Positions 20,001 to 29,800 of a stretch of 64,000 nucleotides of DNA are shown here, in pieces. The stretch comes from Acinetobacter boissieri. Lineage in GTDB: Bacteria; Pseudomonadota; Gammaproteobacteria; Pseudomonadales; Moraxellaceae. The stretch covers positions 124,001-188,000 of the forward strand of contig NZ_FMYL01000002.1 in assembly GCF_900096955.1 (NCBI RefSeq), given 5' to 3'. Every line of letters starts with the position of its first letter. The first letter of the stretch is position 1. The position numbers and the translations under genes are program-made. Below the pieces are notes generated by a model. That model was not told the DNA's origin and did no database searches. It saw nothing but the letters and a program-made list of their open reading frames with translations.

Positions 20001-20843
20001 CATAAAGGTTTAATTGCTGAACCTACATTTGATCTGAATGAAGCGGTTGAAGCACCCTACTTAAACTTACGTCGTCCAAACATGGCGATCTTGCGTGAGC
20101 AAGGTGTGAATGGTCATATTGAAATGGCCGCTGCTTTTGATAAAGTCGGTTTCAATAGCATTGATGTTCACATGAGTGATTTACTGGCAGGTCGAGTAAG
20201 CCTAGAAGATTTTGAAGGTTTAGTGGCATGTGGTGGTTTCTCGTATGGTGATGTTCTTGGTGCAGGTGGTGGTTGGGCCAAATCTGTATTATTTAACGAA
20301 AAATTACGTGACCAATTTGAGCGATTCTTTACTCGTAAAGAAACCTTTAGCTTAGGTATTTGTAACGGCTGTCAAATGCTGTCACAACTTGCACCGCTTA
20401 TTCCTGGTGCTGAAGCATGGCCACGTTTCCATCGCAATACCAGTGAAGTGTTTGAAGCACGTAGCATTAACGTTGCGATTGAAAAGTCAACATCTGTATT
20501 GCTACAAGACATGCAAGGTTCAATTTTACCGATTGCTGTAGCGCATGGTGAAGGGCGTGTCGTGACAACGGATGACCATTTGGCACAGTTAAACAGCAAT
20601 AGCCAAGTGATTTTACGTTATGTAGACAGTCATGGGCAGGCAACACAGCACTATCCAATGAATCCGAACGGTTCACCGCAAGCGATTGCAGGGGTAACGT
20701 CTGAAGATGGTCGTGCTACGATTATGATGCCACACCCAGAACGTAACTTCCGTGCCATTCAACACTCTTGGTCACCAGAGTCTTGGGACAATGACGGTGC
20801 ATGGTTGCGTATGTTCCGTAATGCACGTAAATTTGTAAATTAA
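17010..20843 (+). CDS. purL: phosphoribosylformylglycinamidine synthase
   Basis: Fourth step of purine synthesis: FGAR plus glutamine and ATP give FGAM. This is the long single-chain form (1277 residues): PurS-like N-terminus, two AIR-synthase-type halves ([16 protein letters not shown] and GVSNAMPEL region first, a second repeat after about residue 640), and a C-terminal class-I glutaminase with nucleophile Cys1118 (GICNGCQ) and HPER near the end. The start is the ATG at 17010 with GTGGAG 11 bp upstream; an in-frame TTG at 16929 is poorer and adds residues foreign to the family. Codon use is like its neighbours. Confidence 0.97.
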   Translation: MFIVAGAQAHSTFKKTQLLSRLSSFSTVQSIESQWVYLFDQSLNEQELNAAEHLLNDGVSFTLSQPANGEVQVLVTPRVGTISPWASKATDIFKNCNTPIHRIERGVLYTLKGVSSVSQALKLALHDRMTENVFDQIADAQALFTETQPKPLNTIDILNQGKSALVEANQSFGFALSDEEIDYLVEAFTKLQRNPNDIELMMFAQANSEHCRHKIFNAEWTIDGEKQPLSLFKMIKNTYKESPDNVLSAYKDNASVMVGHDTVRFYPKQNEQGHYTYKYKSQAAHILMKVETHNHPTAISPFAGAATGSGGEIRDEGATGRGGKPKAGLTGFTVSNLNIPGFEQPWEVKYGKPSRMASPLQIMIEGPLGGAAFNNEFGRPNLNGYFRTFEQEVHGEMKGFHKPIMLAGGYGNIRPDHVEKDPIQPGDLLIVLGGPAMLIGLGGGAASSVDSGTMGESLDFASVQRENPEMERRCQEVIDTCWRLENENPIVSVHDVGAGGVSNAMPELVNDHELGAVLNLRKIPSLEPGMSPMEIWSNEAQERYVLAIHPESLAQFEAICERERCPFAVLGEATEARHLTVEDPLFENNAVDMPMQVLLGGTPRMQRSYDSMPRQGTAFDTTKIDLKDAIFRVLKNPTVASKSFLITIGDRSITGMVARDQMVGRWQVPVADAAVTTTSLQGYVGEAMALGERPPVALLNPAASARLAVAEALTNIASADVAKLSDVKLSANWMAAAGQAGEDQALFEAVKTIGMEICPALGIAIPVGKDSLSMRTTWQDEGVDKSVTSPMSLVITAFAPVSDVRRTLTPELKALEDSVLVRIDLSKGQHRIGASILAQVYKALGTTTPDVDSFDDVKAFFALIQDWNQRGLIHAYHDIGDGGLLATVSEMIFASRLGVKLEQQSIDSLFAEEIGAVVQLIQADWKVLSSELADSILKDAVSVVGTVNNTDQLVVNDLTLTRTELQHAWSEVSHQIQRLRDNSETADQEYALIADAAHKGLIAEPTFDLNEAVEAPYLNLRRPNMAILREQGVNGHIEMAAAFDKVGFNSIDVHMSDLLAGRVSLEDFEGLVACGGFSYGDVLGAGGGWAKSVLFNEKLRDQFERFFTRKETFSLGICNGCQMLSQLAPLIPGAEAWPRFHRNTSEVFEARSINVAIEKSTSVLLQDMQGSILPIAVAHGEGRVVTTDDHLAQLNSNSQVILRYVDSHGQATQHYPMNPNGSPQAIAGVTSEDGRATIMMPHPERNFRAIQHSWSPESWDNDGAWLRMFRNARKFVN

Positions 20844-20858
20844 TAATGATGTAAGAAT

Positions 20859-20886
20859 AAAAAAGCACGTTAAAACGTGCTTTTTT
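20859..20886. terminator. bidirectional terminator between purL and a rhomboid gene
   Basis: AAAAAAGCACGT/ACGTGCTTTTTT with a 4-nt loop serves convergent purL and the rhomboid gene. Confidence 0.9.
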
Positions 20887-20903
20887 ATTGCATGTATTTT
20901 TGT

Positions 20904-21536
20904 TTAAAAGAATGGAATTTGGGTCAGTTGTGTTAAGAAATGTGGCAAAATTTGTGGTTCAACTAAGATAGTGACAACAACACCGTAAGCAGCACCCCAT
21001 AGATGCGCACTATGATTAGTATTACTCTGATTTTTTTTACCTGCCCAAATGCTGTATCCTGCATACAGTAGTGCAAAAATAATGGCGGGTACAGGTACAA
21101 AAAAGACAAAAATTAAGCTCCATGGCTTAAATAAAATATAAGAAAATAATACTGCAGATACTGCACCTGACGCACCAAGAGATGCCCACTGAAAATCATT
21201 TTTATGTTTTAAATAGCTTGGTAAAATTGCAATAACCAATGCACCCATATAAAACAATACAAATCCCATATTAAATAAGTACTGGCGGTAAAAACTCTCA
21301 ATCACACTGCCAAAAAAGAATAGGGTAATCATATTAAATAAAAGGTGCATACCATCTGCATGTACAAAACCATGTGTAATGAAGCGGTCAAATTGCCCTT
21401 TTTGTATGGCAGGAGGCCAAAAAATAAGTCGATTCATGGCTTTTTGGTTAGAAAAAGCAATCAATGAAATCACCACAGTAATAATGATGATAGTAATACT
21501 ATGATTAAAAGGTAAATTTAGCATAATATAATTCAT
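20904..21536 (-). CDS. rhomboid-family intramembrane serine protease
   Basis: A 210-residue six-helix membrane protein. The catalytic serine is Ser123 in GASGA and the partner is His178 in SAHLWGAAYG; the first loop keeps the HxxxHLLFNM pattern (FVHADGMHLLFNM, about 58-70). Rhomboids cut substrates within the membrane. Convergent with purL. It shares family, but little visible detail, with the rhomboid at 28142-28945. Confidence 0.88.
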   Translation of the reverse strand: MNYIMLNLPFNHSITIIIITVVISLIAFSNQKAMNRLIFWPPAIQKGQFDRFITHGFVHADGMHLLFNMITLFFFGSVIESFYRQYLFNMGFVLFYMGALVIAILPSYLKHKNDFQWASLGASGAVSAVLFSYILFKPWSLIFVFFVPVPAIIFALLYAGYSIWAGKKNQSNTNHSAHLWGAAYGVVVTILVEPQILPHFLTQLTQIPFF

Positions 21537-21673
21537 GATTTTAATGGATGTTTATAATGACACAAAATGATCTTGATGGAAAAACATATAAAACACAAAA
21601 AATGATAGCTTGAATTTTATCTATTGAACACGATTTAAGTTAAGATAGCGTATTGATGTTGAGGAAAATGGAT

Positions 21674-22318
21674 ATGTCTACACAAAATGTCAGCACTGCC
21701 GATGCAGAAACTCAAGAAATCCCTAATTTACTCATTACACCATCAGCACAAGAGTATTTAGGTGGGTTGTTGGCAAAACAAGATACACCAGGCATTGGTG
21801 TAAGAGTATTTGTTGAACATGCAGGAACACCTCGTGCTGAGTGTTGTATGGCATATAGCGCACCGGATGAAGTGATCACATCGGATTACCAGCAAGATTA
21901 TGCTAATTTCCCTGCATATATTGATGCACCATCGATTCCTTATTTGAAAGATGCCGTCATTGATTACAACAAAGACCGCTTTGGTGGTCAGCTTACATTT
22001 AGAGCACCAAACTCTAAAGTGCCTCGCGTAGGTGCAGATGCATCTATGGAAGAACGTATTACCTATGTATTACAATCTGAAATTAACCCAGGGCTAGAAA
22101 GCCATGGCGGAAATTGTAGTTTGGTGACAGTTACTGAAGATGAACAGCATGGTCTTACTGCAGTGCTCAAATTTGGAGGCGGGTGTCAGGGCTGTTCTGC
22201 AATTGATGTCACTTTAAAGCAAGGTGTAGAAACCACATTGAAAGAATTTATTCCTGAATTACAACGAGTGGTTGATGAAACCGACCATAGCCAAGCTGAA
22301 GGTGCTTACTACAAGTAA
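21674..22318 (+). CDS. nfuA: Fe-S biogenesis scaffold/carrier NfuA
   Basis: A 214-residue cytoplasmic carrier of [4Fe-4S] clusters to apo-proteins such as aconitase and lipoyl synthase. Its two domains are visible: an A-type-like N-terminal half (residues about 15-110, degenerate for cysteines) and a C-terminal Nfu domain with the CxxC at Cys171/Cys174 (GGGCQGCSAID). GAGGA at 21661-21665 places the start at the ATG at 21674; an ATG at 21668 is too close. Confidence 0.95.
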   Translation: MSTQNVSTADAETQEIPNLLITPSAQEYLGGLLAKQDTPGIGVRVFVEHAGTPRAECCMAYSAPDEVITSDYQQDYANFPAYIDAPSIPYLKDAVIDYNKDRFGGQLTFRAPNSKVPRVGADASMEERITYVLQSEINPGLESHGGNCSLVTVTEDEQHGLTAVLKFGGGCQGCSAIDVTLKQGVETTLKEFIPELQRVVDETDHSQAEGAYYK

Positions 22319-22328
22319 GCTAAGGTTG

Positions 22329-22358
22329 AAAAAGCGTGCTTTTAGAGCACGCTTTTTT
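22329..22358. terminator. nfuA terminator, probably bidirectional
   Basis: AAAAAGCGTGCT/AGCACGCTTTTTTT with a 5-nt loop, between nfuA and the convergent unknown gene. Confidence 0.9.
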
Positions 22359-23371
22359 TATATTTGCTTGAGTAAACTCAGCGTACTCGGTGCATAATAA
22401 AAGGCCTTTAATTGTGGTTGTAAGTGTTTTTTGAGCCCACCATCAGCAATAAACTGTTTTATGATTTGTTCAGCAGGGCCGTGTAATTGTGTATTGAGCT
22501 GATGCTCCGATGTACCAATCGCTTGGAGTAAATTTAAAACACTTTGATTTTGATGGTGTGTATACCAAGCTTCAAGAGCGTGCTGTAGTTGCTGTTCAAA
22601 AAACTCACTATATCTAAAATGATCCCAAAATTGGTGTAATAGAGGGATGGTCTGTGGTAGATCATTGGGGTCAATATAGTGTTGTATATGAGACAAAGGC
22701 GTATTTTTGAGCTCATGCCATAGCTGTACATGGAGTTGATATACTTTTTCGTCGTTTAAGTGCTGATTGAGCATTTTTTCAGCCAGTGTGCCCATTTTAG
22801 AGACATTTTTTTCTAAGTACTGCTGTATCGCTTGTGCTAAGTTGAGATCGGTTACATTTTCTAGTACAGATTTCCCGATTTTCATAAAACGACCAACATG
22901 GCTACTTGTATCACTTAAATGATTTTGAAAATAATCGTTTAAAACTTGTTGTAGCAATTGGCTAGCCATGGTTGCAAATGCAGGGTGTTTGGTGATTTTT
23001 TCGATTAAATACTTACGTTGTGTGCTTTTACTTGCAGTGTATTGCGCTAAAGCATCGAGGTGTAGCGGGTTAATTATCTCTGCAATAGTTGTATTTTGGT
23101 TGATTGGATGAAGGAGTGCTTGGTGTAAGTAAATTGAACCTTGTATAAGTGTACTTTGTGGTATTTCTTTATCGATGAATACATTACGCAAAGCCATGTG
23201 CAACTGTTCAAGAGTAATAATGTCTTTTAAGGATTGACGTGTGAGCCATTGGCACAGTGCAGTGATTTCTTGTTGCAGTTGTTTGGTGTCTAAGAACTGT
23301 TGTTCTATAAAGGCAATATGTTGTTGAATTAACTGTTCAATCAACGGATGAGTTTCTACAGAATCTGTCAT
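22358..23371 (-). CDS. unknown helical cytoplasmic protein
   Basis: A 337-residue protein I do not recognise. It has no signal peptide and no membrane segment. It is rich in Gln, Leu and His, appears all-helical and has no catalytic motif I can name. It lies between nfuA (convergent) and the carbonic anhydrase (divergent), with 198 bp to the latter. The frame is long and uninterrupted and codon use matches its neighbours, so it is a real gene; its function is open. Confidence 0.8.
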   Translation of the reverse strand: MTDSVETHPLIEQLIQQHIAFIEQQFLDTKQLQQEITALCQWLTRQSLKDIITLEQLHMALRNVFIDKEIPQSTLIQGSIYLHQALLHPINQNTTIAEIINPLHLDALAQYTASKSTQRKYLIEKITKHPAFATMASQLLQQVLNDYFQNHLSDTSSHVGRFMKIGKSVLENVTDLNLAQAIQQYLEKNVSKMGTLAEKMLNQHLNDEKVYQLHVQLWHELKNTPLSHIQHYIDPNDLPQTIPLLHQFWDHFRYSEFFEQQLQHALEAWYTHHQNQSVLNLLQAIGTSEHQLNTQLHGPAEQIIKQFIADGGLKKHLQPQLKAFYYAPSTLSLLKQI

Positions 23372-23569
23372 TTCGGCTTTGATCTTAGAATAAATTTTAA
23401 CAAAATTATAGCCTGATTTTTGCTATACATGTGATGTGTATACTTGGCTAGCATAGAACAAGATATACTTTATTTTTTCTTTCACAGCGCAAGATCATTT
23501 TTGTTAATGACAAGTGATGTTTTGAATCATAAAATACTGACTACAAATTATATTTCATAGGATCGGATT

Positions 23570-24184
23570 ATGTTGACTTCACAAGAAGCTTTAGACCGTT
23601 TAAAACAGGGAAATCAACGCTTTGTTAATGGTGAATCATCGATTCCTCATCTTATTTCACAAGAACAACGCTCATTACTGACCGCAGATCAAAATCCATT
23701 TGCAATTGTATTGGGCTGTTCTGATTCACGTGTACCTGCTGAAATTGTTTTTGACCAAGGTTTAGGTGACTTGTTTGTCATCCGTGTTGCGGGCAATATT
23801 GTCGCACCTTCACAAGTAGGTAGTGTTGAGTTTGCAGCAGCAAGTTATGACTGTGCTGTCGTGGTGGTTTTAGGTCATAGCCACTGTGGTGCAGTGAAAG
23901 CAACCATTGAAACTTTGCGTAATCCTAACCATGGTACATCAAATAATCTGATGTCTATTGTAAGTCGTGTACGTCCATCTGTTGAAATTTTAATGCAAAC
24001 TGAACTTAAAGATGATTTGAATAAGCTTTGTGAGCATGCAATCCGTTCGAACGTATTTGCATCTGTAAATCAATTACGTCATGGCTCTGCAGTATTAGAG
24101 CACTTAATTGAGCAAGGAAAGTTAAAAGTCGTGGGTGCTGAGTATTCACTTGAAACAGGTAAAGTTGAATTTTTCGACTTCTAA
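23570..24184 (+). CDS. beta-class carbonic anhydrase
   Basis: A 204-residue zinc enzyme that interconverts CO2 and bicarbonate. Ligands and dyad are in place: Cys50, Asp52 and Arg54 (GCSDSRVPAE), His103 and Cys106 (GHSHCGAV). It supplies bicarbonate for carboxylases and for carbamoyl phosphate, the substrate of PyrB. The Shine-Dalgarno AGGATCGG is about 6 bp before the ATG. A shared hairpin follows, facing tesA. Confidence 0.95.
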   Translation: MLTSQEALDRLKQGNQRFVNGESSIPHLISQEQRSLLTADQNPFAIVLGCSDSRVPAEIVFDQGLGDLFVIRVAGNIVAPSQVGSVEFAAASYDCAVVVVLGHSHCGAVKATIETLRNPNHGTSNNLMSIVSRVRPSVEILMQTELKDDLNKLCEHAIRSNVFASVNQLRHGSAVLEHLIEQGKLKVVGAEYSLETGKVEFFDF

Positions 24185-24203
24185 GTTAATGTACTTACAG
24201 GAT

Positions 24204-24231
24204 TAAAGGCGCTTTTATAAAGCGCTTTTAA
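24204..24231. terminator. bidirectional terminator overlapping the tesA 3' end
   Basis: AAAGGCGCTTT/AAAGCGCTTTT with one wobble pair. The tesA stop codon (24215-24217) lies inside the hairpin, so the last tesA codons also encode half of the stem. Confidence 0.8.
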
Positions 24232-24850
24232 TCTGCGGTAGAGCATTGTTGAGTAGTATTTTTTGAGCTTTTTCATTTGGATGAATCAGATCGGCTTGCA
24301 TGAGCTGATTATTTCCAGCAACGCCTTCTAAAAAGAAAGGAACCAATGCTAATTTATACTTTTGACTAATTACAGTATAATTTTGCTCAAAGGCTTTCGT
24401 GTACGTCCCACCATAATTAGGTGGAATTTTCATACCAAATAATACCACTTTACTACCGTTTTGTTGTGCCATTTGTGTCATTTTTTCTAAGTTACGCTGA
24501 ATACTTAGCGGTGGTTGACCTCTTAAACCATCATTACCACCGAGCTCAAGTAGCATCACATCGGGTTTATATTGTTGTAAAAGTTTAGGCAGTCGAGCTA
24601 AAGCTCCTGAAGTCGTTTCACCACTTACACTGGCATTAATCACTTGATGCTTTTTGGGCGCATGTTGGTCAAGATTTTGCTGGAGTAGTTTCACCCAACC
24701 TTTATTGACATCAATGCCATAGCCAGCACTTAGACTGTCTCCAAGTACTAAAATTTTAGCAGCAATCGCCTGCTGTAATGGCAATAAAACAACAAAACTG
24801 ATGAAACTGATCGCACCGATTTGTTTAATATAGTGTTTTGCCTTCAGCAT
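24215..24850 (-). CDS. tesA: periplasmic SGNH esterase / thioesterase I
   Basis: A 211-residue secreted hydrolase: signal peptide about 1-30 (ends QQAIA), nucleophile Ser39 in GDSLSAGYG, GGND oxyanion block, and Asp187/His190 in DLIHPNE. The E. coli homologue has thioesterase, lysophospholipase and arylesterase activity. As in E. coli, it is divergent from ybbA-ybbP, here across only 39 bp, which supports the orthology. Confidence 0.93.
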   Translation of the reverse strand: MLKAKHYIKQIGAISFISFVVLLPLQQAIAAKILVLGDSLSAGYGIDVNKGWVKLLQQNLDQHAPKKHQVINASVSGETTSGALARLPKLLQQYKPDVMLLELGGNDGLRGQPPLSIQRNLEKMTQMAQQNGSKVVLFGMKIPPNYGGTYTKAFEQNYTVISQKYKLALVPFFLEGVAGNNQLMQADLIHPNEKAQKILLNNALPQIKSAL

Positions 24851-24889
24851 GTGTAGGTCGTCCTTCTAAAGTCAGTTAATGGGTAAATC

Positions 24890-25591
24890 ATGGCACAAGT
24901 TATCATTTCAGCGAAGCATCTCTCACATAAAATTAAGCGAGATCATCAAGATGTTACATTGCTACGTTCACTGAATGTAGATATTTTACAAGGTGAGCAA
25001 GTGGCTATTACAGGCCGCTCAGGTTCGGGGAAATCGACTTTACTTGGTATTTTGGCTACGCTAGACCAAGCCAGTGAAGGTGAACTATGGATTGCTAGTA
25101 AAGCTGCACATAATCTAAATGAGGAACAGCGAGCGCATTTAAGACAGCAAAACATAGGGTTTGTATTTCAATCATTTCAGTTGTTACCCCATTTGACTGC
25201 ACTTGAAAATGTCATGTTGCCACTGCGTTTAAGTGCAGCGTTCAATTATTTAGATGCTGAAGTGAAAGCAGTCGAGTTATTAGCGAAAGTAGGTTTATTA
25301 AAACAAAAAGACCAAACGCCTAAAGTACTTTCGGGTGGGGAACAACAACGGGTTGCAATTGCACGTGCGTTAATTACATCACCTAAAATTATTTTTGCCG
25401 ATGAGCCTACAGGTAATTTAGACGAACATACTGCTCAAGACATTGAAAAGTTGCTGTTTGATTTAAATAAAGATCTGGGCGTAACATTAGTTTTGGTGAC
25501 GCATCATTTAGAATTAGCAAAGCGTTGTCAAAAGCATTATGTCTTGCATGAAGGGGAGCTCAAGCCCTTTCAAAGCGAGGTGGCTGAATGA
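24890..25591 (+). CDS. ybbA: ABC transporter ATPase YbbA
   Basis: A 233-residue MacB/LolD-type ATPase: Walker [10 protein letters not shown] (42-50), signature [15 protein letters not shown], Walker [10 protein letters not shown] and switch histidine in VTHH. It pairs with YbbP, whose frame starts 4 bases before this gene stops (ATGA overlap). The couple is of the mechanotransmission type rather than a conventional importer; its substrate is not established, although its constant link to tesA suggests lipid or ester chemistry. Confidence 0.93.
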   Translation: MAQVIISAKHLSHKIKRDHQDVTLLRSLNVDILQGEQVAITGRSGSGKSTLLGILATLDQASEGELWIASKAAHNLNEEQRAHLRQQNIGFVFQSFQLLPHLTALENVMLPLRLSAAFNYLDAEVKAVELLAKVGLLKQKDQTPKVLSGGEQQRVAIARALITSPKIIFADEPTGNLDEHTAQDIEKLLFDLNKDLGVTLVLVTHHLELAKRCQKHYVLHEGELKPFQSEVAE

Positions 25592-28053
25592 ATCATTTGA
25601 TTAAACCGTTATTGCAACAAAGTTTTCGGAGTCAAAGCAGTTGGTTACTCATGATGGCATTGAGTTTAGCCATTTGTGCAACAACAGCATTAAATTTGGC
25701 CAGTGACCAAATTAAACGAGCGATTAATTTACAAGCCGCAGATTTGTTGGCTGCAGATGTGGTGTTAAACAGTAATCAGCCACTCGATAAAAAATACAGT
25801 GCGCAAGCCCAAGCAGAGGGTTTAACTCAATCAGAAGTCACTGTGTTTAGTACAATGGCCAGTACTGACCAGCAGTTTGTTATGGTATTGGTCAAAGCTA
25901 TACAACCTAATTTTCCACTACGAGGTGAGTTGGTCGTCAATCCTTCACCACACAAGAGTGTACCTAAAGGTGAAGTTTGGCTGAGCCCGAGAGCGAAAGA
26001 TTTATTAGCTGTCAAACTTGGTGATATGGTCAATATTGCAGATGCAAAATTACACTTTACTGCATTGATTGAAAAAGACAGTAATCAAGAAACTGGTTTT
26101 AGTGCATTTTCACCCTTAGTTTTAATCAATCAAGACGATATTGCTCAAACGCAAGCGATTCAACCAGGCAGTCGAATTGATTACCGCTTACTTTTAACAT
26201 CTGCGCAAAATGCACCTTTAGCACGTTACCAACAATGGTTTGATACACAGCAAAAGCAAACCACTTCAGGCACGACAGATGAGGTTGGGGTCGTAAAACT
26301 CAAAGATGCTAAAAACAGTAATACACGCTTACTTAAGCCGATTGAAAACTTAGAAAAATTCCTACAATTGAGTAACTTATTAACAGTGTTGCTTTGTGGC
26401 TTAGCAATTGCATTAAGCGCACAGCGCTATGTACAGCAAAATCAAGATTATATTGCGTTAATGCGTTGTTTAGGGGCAAGTAAAAAAAATCTAATCGTGG
26501 CTTTTTTTACCTTAATGGCACTGGTGATGTTGGGTTCCGCATGTATTGGTAGTGTATTAGGCATTGGTTTGGGGTATGGATTATTACAGCTTATGTTGCA
26601 GTTTATTCCACAAGTCAATCTAGATATTGCATGGGGGAGTGTATTACTCGAAGCAGTTCCTATTGCATTTTTAACCAGTGGTTTAGTACTGATTGGGTTT
26701 GTATTTCCTAAAGTTTATCAGCTTCTAACAACGCCCCCAATACGTGTATTGCGTGCTTTACCTTCTTTAAATAGATACACTGTAATTACCGTAGTAACAG
26801 GTTTTTTAAGCCTTGCTATTTTAGGGGTTGTTTTAACGCAAAGTCTTGTGCTTACTTTACAAGTATTAGTCGGAATTGGTTCGCTTGCAGTTGTAATGTA
26901 TGGCATGTTATGGCTGGTATTTAAAGGCATTAAAAAACTTAAAAATACGTGGTCGACTTACGTCAGAACACCGCAGTACAGTGCTTTACAAGTCACAGCA
27001 TTGTCTTTAGGGTTAAGTTTAATTGCTATTTTAATTGTATTGCGCTCTGATGTATTGTCACGTTGGCAGGCTGAATTACCAGCCAATACACCAAATCAAT
27101 TTGTATATGGGCTACCTCCGACCGATCAGCCTGATTTTATGCAAGAGCTACAAAGCAAAAGTTGGGCACATACGGCTTTGTATCCAAACATTCGAGGTCG
27201 ACTCATTGCTAAAAATGGCCAAGCATTTTCTGAGGCAGATACACGCCGTAATGAAAGTTTGCAACGAGAGCTCAATTTAACGCAAGCACCACAATATCCG
27301 ACCGACAATAAAATTATTCAGGGGGAAAGTGCATTTAAACATGCTCAAGAAGTGTCTGTAGAGCAAGACGTTGCGAAGAAACTCGATATTAAAATAGGTG
27401 ATGAGCTCACATTTAGTTTGCCAGAAGGCCATGTTCAGGCGAAAGTGATTAATATACGTTCGGTACAATGGCAAAGTTTTAGCCCCAACTTTTATTTTGT
27501 ATTTTCACCAAACAGTTTCGATAGTAATGCAGGTAGCTATTTAGGCAGTTTCTTTGTACCCGAAGCAGATAAATCACAATTATTACCCCTCATTCAGCAC
27601 TACAGTACGACAGTCTTTATTGATATTAGTTTGATCTTAGAACAAGTGAAGCAGTTAATGGGAGTCATGGTGAAAATTATGACGGTGCTAGCGTTATTGG
27701 TGGCCTTGTCTGGATTTTTGGTATTAATGGCCTGTATTAATATTTTAATTGAAGAACGTAAACGAGAAGTCGCTTTGTGGCGAGCTTTTGGGAGTACCAA
27801 AGCCAATATTCGCCATATGATGACACTTGAATTTGCTTTTATTGGTTTGGCTTCGGGTATTACAGCCTGTTTGTTTGCTGAGCTAATAGGTTTTATTGCC
27901 AGTCGCCAAATTGGTTTAAGTCCACAATTACATTTAGAGCTATGGTTAATTTTACCTATAGCCATGACACTATTATGTGCTGTGATAGGGCGTTATCGAT
28001 TAAACTATTTATCTGAAATAGCACCATTGCAAAGTTTAAGGCATTTAGATTAG
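25588..28053 (+). CDS. ybbP: FtsX-like ABC permease YbbP
   Basis: An 821-residue permease with one N-terminal helix (about 17-37), a large periplasmic domain, a first FtsX core of three to four helices (about 260-400), further helices (405-450), a second periplasmic domain (about 490-690) and a second FtsX core (about 695-810, with EERKREVALWRAFGST as the coupling segment). Length and double-FtsX design match E. coli YbbP. It is translationally coupled to ybbA. Confidence 0.92.
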   Translation: MNHLIKPLLQQSFRSQSSWLLMMALSLAICATTALNLASDQIKRAINLQAADLLAADVVLNSNQPLDKKYSAQAQAEGLTQSEVTVFSTMASTDQQFVMVLVKAIQPNFPLRGELVVNPSPHKSVPKGEVWLSPRAKDLLAVKLGDMVNIADAKLHFTALIEKDSNQETGFSAFSPLVLINQDDIAQTQAIQPGSRIDYRLLLTSAQNAPLARYQQWFDTQQKQTTSGTTDEVGVVKLKDAKNSNTRLLKPIENLEKFLQLSNLLTVLLCGLAIALSAQRYVQQNQDYIALMRCLGASKKNLIVAFFTLMALVMLGSACIGSVLGIGLGYGLLQLMLQFIPQVNLDIAWGSVLLEAVPIAFLTSGLVLIGFVFPKVYQLLTTPPIRVLRALPSLNRYTVITVVTGFLSLAILGVVLTQSLVLTLQVLVGIGSLAVVMYGMLWLVFKGIKKLKNTWSTYVRTPQYSALQVTALSLGLSLIAILIVLRSDVLSRWQAELPANTPNQFVYGLPPTDQPDFMQELQSKSWAHTALYPNIRGRLIAKNGQAFSEADTRRNESLQRELNLTQAPQYPTDNKIIQGESAFKHAQEVSVEQDVAKKLDIKIGDELTFSLPEGHVQAKVINIRSVQWQSFSPNFYFVFSPNSFDSNAGSYLGSFFVPEADKSQLLPLIQHYSTTVFIDISLILEQVKQLMGVMVKIMTVLALLVALSGFLVLMACINILIEERKREVALWRAFGSTKANIRHMMTLEFAFIGLASGITACLFAELIGFIASRQIGLSPQLHLELWLILPIAMTLLCAVIGRYRLNYLSEIAPLQSLRHLD

Positions 28054-28061
28054 TCACGTAG

Positions 28062-28098
28062 AGCATGGTTGTATGTAAACAGCCATGCTTTTAAATTG
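28062..28098 (+). terminator. probable ybbP terminator
   Basis: AGCATGGTT/AGCCATGCT (28062-28070, 28081-28089; one wobble) followed by TTTTAAATT. Confidence 0.65.
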
Positions 28099-28141
28099 CC
28101 TAAGATTTCGATGTTCAAAATAAAATATGGTGTATGTTGGC

Positions 28142-28945
28142 TTAAGTAAATGCATTGGCAGAAAGTAAAGCTTGCCAAAGTTCGAGTACAGTTTTGCTAT
28201 AATATATGCAGTAAACATATAAACTTAGACACATCCCTAAAGCAAAAACTAAGCCACAGATTTTGGCCATCACTAGATTGAATTTTTGTTTTGTTATGTA
28301 CCATATGAGAGTTAGTAGTGCACCCATGGCAAAACCACTGAGGTGCGCAATATTGTTAATATTAGGGGTGAAAATGCCAATTGCTAGATTGAGTAGCATG
28401 ACTATCATTAAAGATTTTTTGCTTAATATAAAGGGGTAAGATGCATGTGATGGTAAATATGCCAATACAGTAAGTGCACCTCCTAAACCCATAACTGCGC
28501 CAGAAGCCCCTGCGCTCACATGCGGTAAAAGTTCATTGGAAAAGTGGTGTGTATTCATTGCAATTTGACTGTTATAAATACTGATCACGTCAGTTAGTAG
28601 ATTGCCGAAAATACCAGAGAAAATATAAATAATGCAGAAATATATACGGCCATAAATCTGTTCAACTACTTGTCCAAAAATATAGAGTGCCCACATATTT
28701 AAGGCCAAATGTATAAAGCCAAAATGAAAAAACATGGCAGTAAATAGTCTTTCTGGTTGCAGAAGTAAAGTGAGCGGTGCATAGTCTGCTCCCCATTTTA
28801 TTGCATCGGTTAACTTGGGATCTGCACTATCTACACCATGGCTTATTTGGTATAAGTAAAGCAATATATTGATAATAATAACTACAGCGCTAAGCCACCA
28901 TAAATGAATATTAAGTTTGCTACGGTAAAATAAAGGTTGTTGCAT
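28142..28945 (-). CDS. second rhomboid-family serine protease
   Basis: A membrane protein of 267 residues from the ATG at 28945, or 274 from an in-frame GTG at 28966. In the longer numbering the catalytic serine is Ser155 (SAGASGAVMGLGGAL) and the histidine is His208 (NNIAHLSGFAMG); the first luminal motif is HFGFIHLALNMWAL. Seven hydrophobic segments suggest a 6+1 layout. It diverges from mtgA with almost no spacer, so both starts are uncertain and promoters must overlap the 5' ends. Confidence 0.85.
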   Translation of the reverse strand: MQQPLFYRSKLNIHLWWLSAVVIIINILLYLYQISHGVDSADPKLTDAIKWGADYAPLTLLLQPERLFTAMFFHFGFIHLALNMWALYIFGQVVEQIYGRIYFCIIYIFSGIFGNLLTDVISIYNSQIAMNTHHFSNELLPHVSAGASGAVMGLGGALTVLAYLPSHASYPFILSKKSLMIVMLLNLAIGIFTPNINNIAHLSGFAMGALLTLIWYITKQKFNLVMAKICGLVFALGMCLSLYVYCIYYSKTVLELWQALLSANAFT

Positions 28946-29019
28946 TTTTAGTACTGTGTTTTGCACATATGGAATATCATCAGCTTAGCAGAAGCAGGCC
29001 AGAGGAGAAAGTTGGATTA

Positions 29020-29694
29020 ATGAGAGTGATATTTGCACGTTTGATTTTTATCGTATTGGCTTTACTATTGTTGGTGCAAATATGGATTATCTCTAGCTTA
29101 TATTGGTGGAAGAGCCATCCTGTAGAAAAAACAATGTTTATGCGTATTGCAATGTTCCAAAATGATGATTTAGAGATTCAACATCAGTGGATTAGTTATG
29201 ATCGTATGGGCTCAGCGATTAAAAAAGCAGTGATTGCTGCAGAAGATGGTAAGTTTACCCAGCATCATGGTTTTGATTGGAATGGTGTACAAACTGCACT
29301 GGCCAAAAATGAAAAAAATGGTGAAGTTGTCGCAGGGGGGTCAACTATTACACAACAATTGGCAAAAAATTTATTTTTATATAATCAGCGTAGTTATATC
29401 CGTAAAACACAAGAAGCGATTGTTACGGTATTTATGGAACAAATCTGGTCTAAACAGCGAATTTTAGAAGTCTATTTAAATTCGGTAGAATTCGGCCAAG
29501 GAATTTATGGTATTGAAGCTGCATCGAGACATTATTTTAATTGTAGTAGTCGGCATTTAAACCAACGACAAGCCATGTTTTTAGCTGCATTATTGCCAAA
29601 CCCTAAGTATTATCAAACCCATAAAAATGATGCTAAATTTTTGTTTAGACAGCGATTTATTGCAAAATATATGAACTCAAGTCAAATCCCATAA
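29020..29694 (+). CDS. mtgA: monofunctional peptidoglycan glycosyltransferase
   Basis: Inner-membrane enzyme that polymerises lipid II into glycan strands without a transpeptidase domain. From the ATG at 29020 it has 224 residues: one anchor helix (about 5-28), then the GT51 signatures AAEDGKFTQHHGFDW (catalytic Glu), GGSTITQQLAKNLFL and the RKTQEA-E-IWSKQRILEVYLN block. AGGAG lies at 29003-29007. An ATG at 28969, in frame, would add 17 polar residues and collide with the divergent rhomboid. Confidence 0.93.
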   Translation: MRVIFARLIFIVLALLLLVQIWIISSLYWWKSHPVEKTMFMRIAMFQNDDLEIQHQWISYDRMGSAIKKAVIAAEDGKFTQHHGFDWNGVQTALAKNEKNGEVVAGGSTITQQLAKNLFLYNQRSYIRKTQEAIVTVFMEQIWSKQRILEVYLNSVEFGQGIYGIEAASRHYFNCSSRHLNQRQAMFLAALLPNPKYYQTHKNDAKFLFRQRFIAKYMNSSQIP

Positions 29695-29739
29695 AATAAA
29701 GATAGAGTTTGAGTGTGTTTTAAGCATTATTTTATCAAA

Positions 29740-29759
29740 TTGCCATAAATATCCTTCAT
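29740..29759 (+). promoter_or_regulatory. weak Pho-box-like direct repeat before ppk
   Basis: TTGCCAT and CCTTCAT each match the PhoB half-site CTGTCAT at five of seven positions, but the spacer is six bases rather than four. It is suggestive only. Confidence 0.2.
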
Positions 29760-29800
29760 AATGTGGGATAAATTAGAAAAGGCTTAAGATGGAAGGCTGT

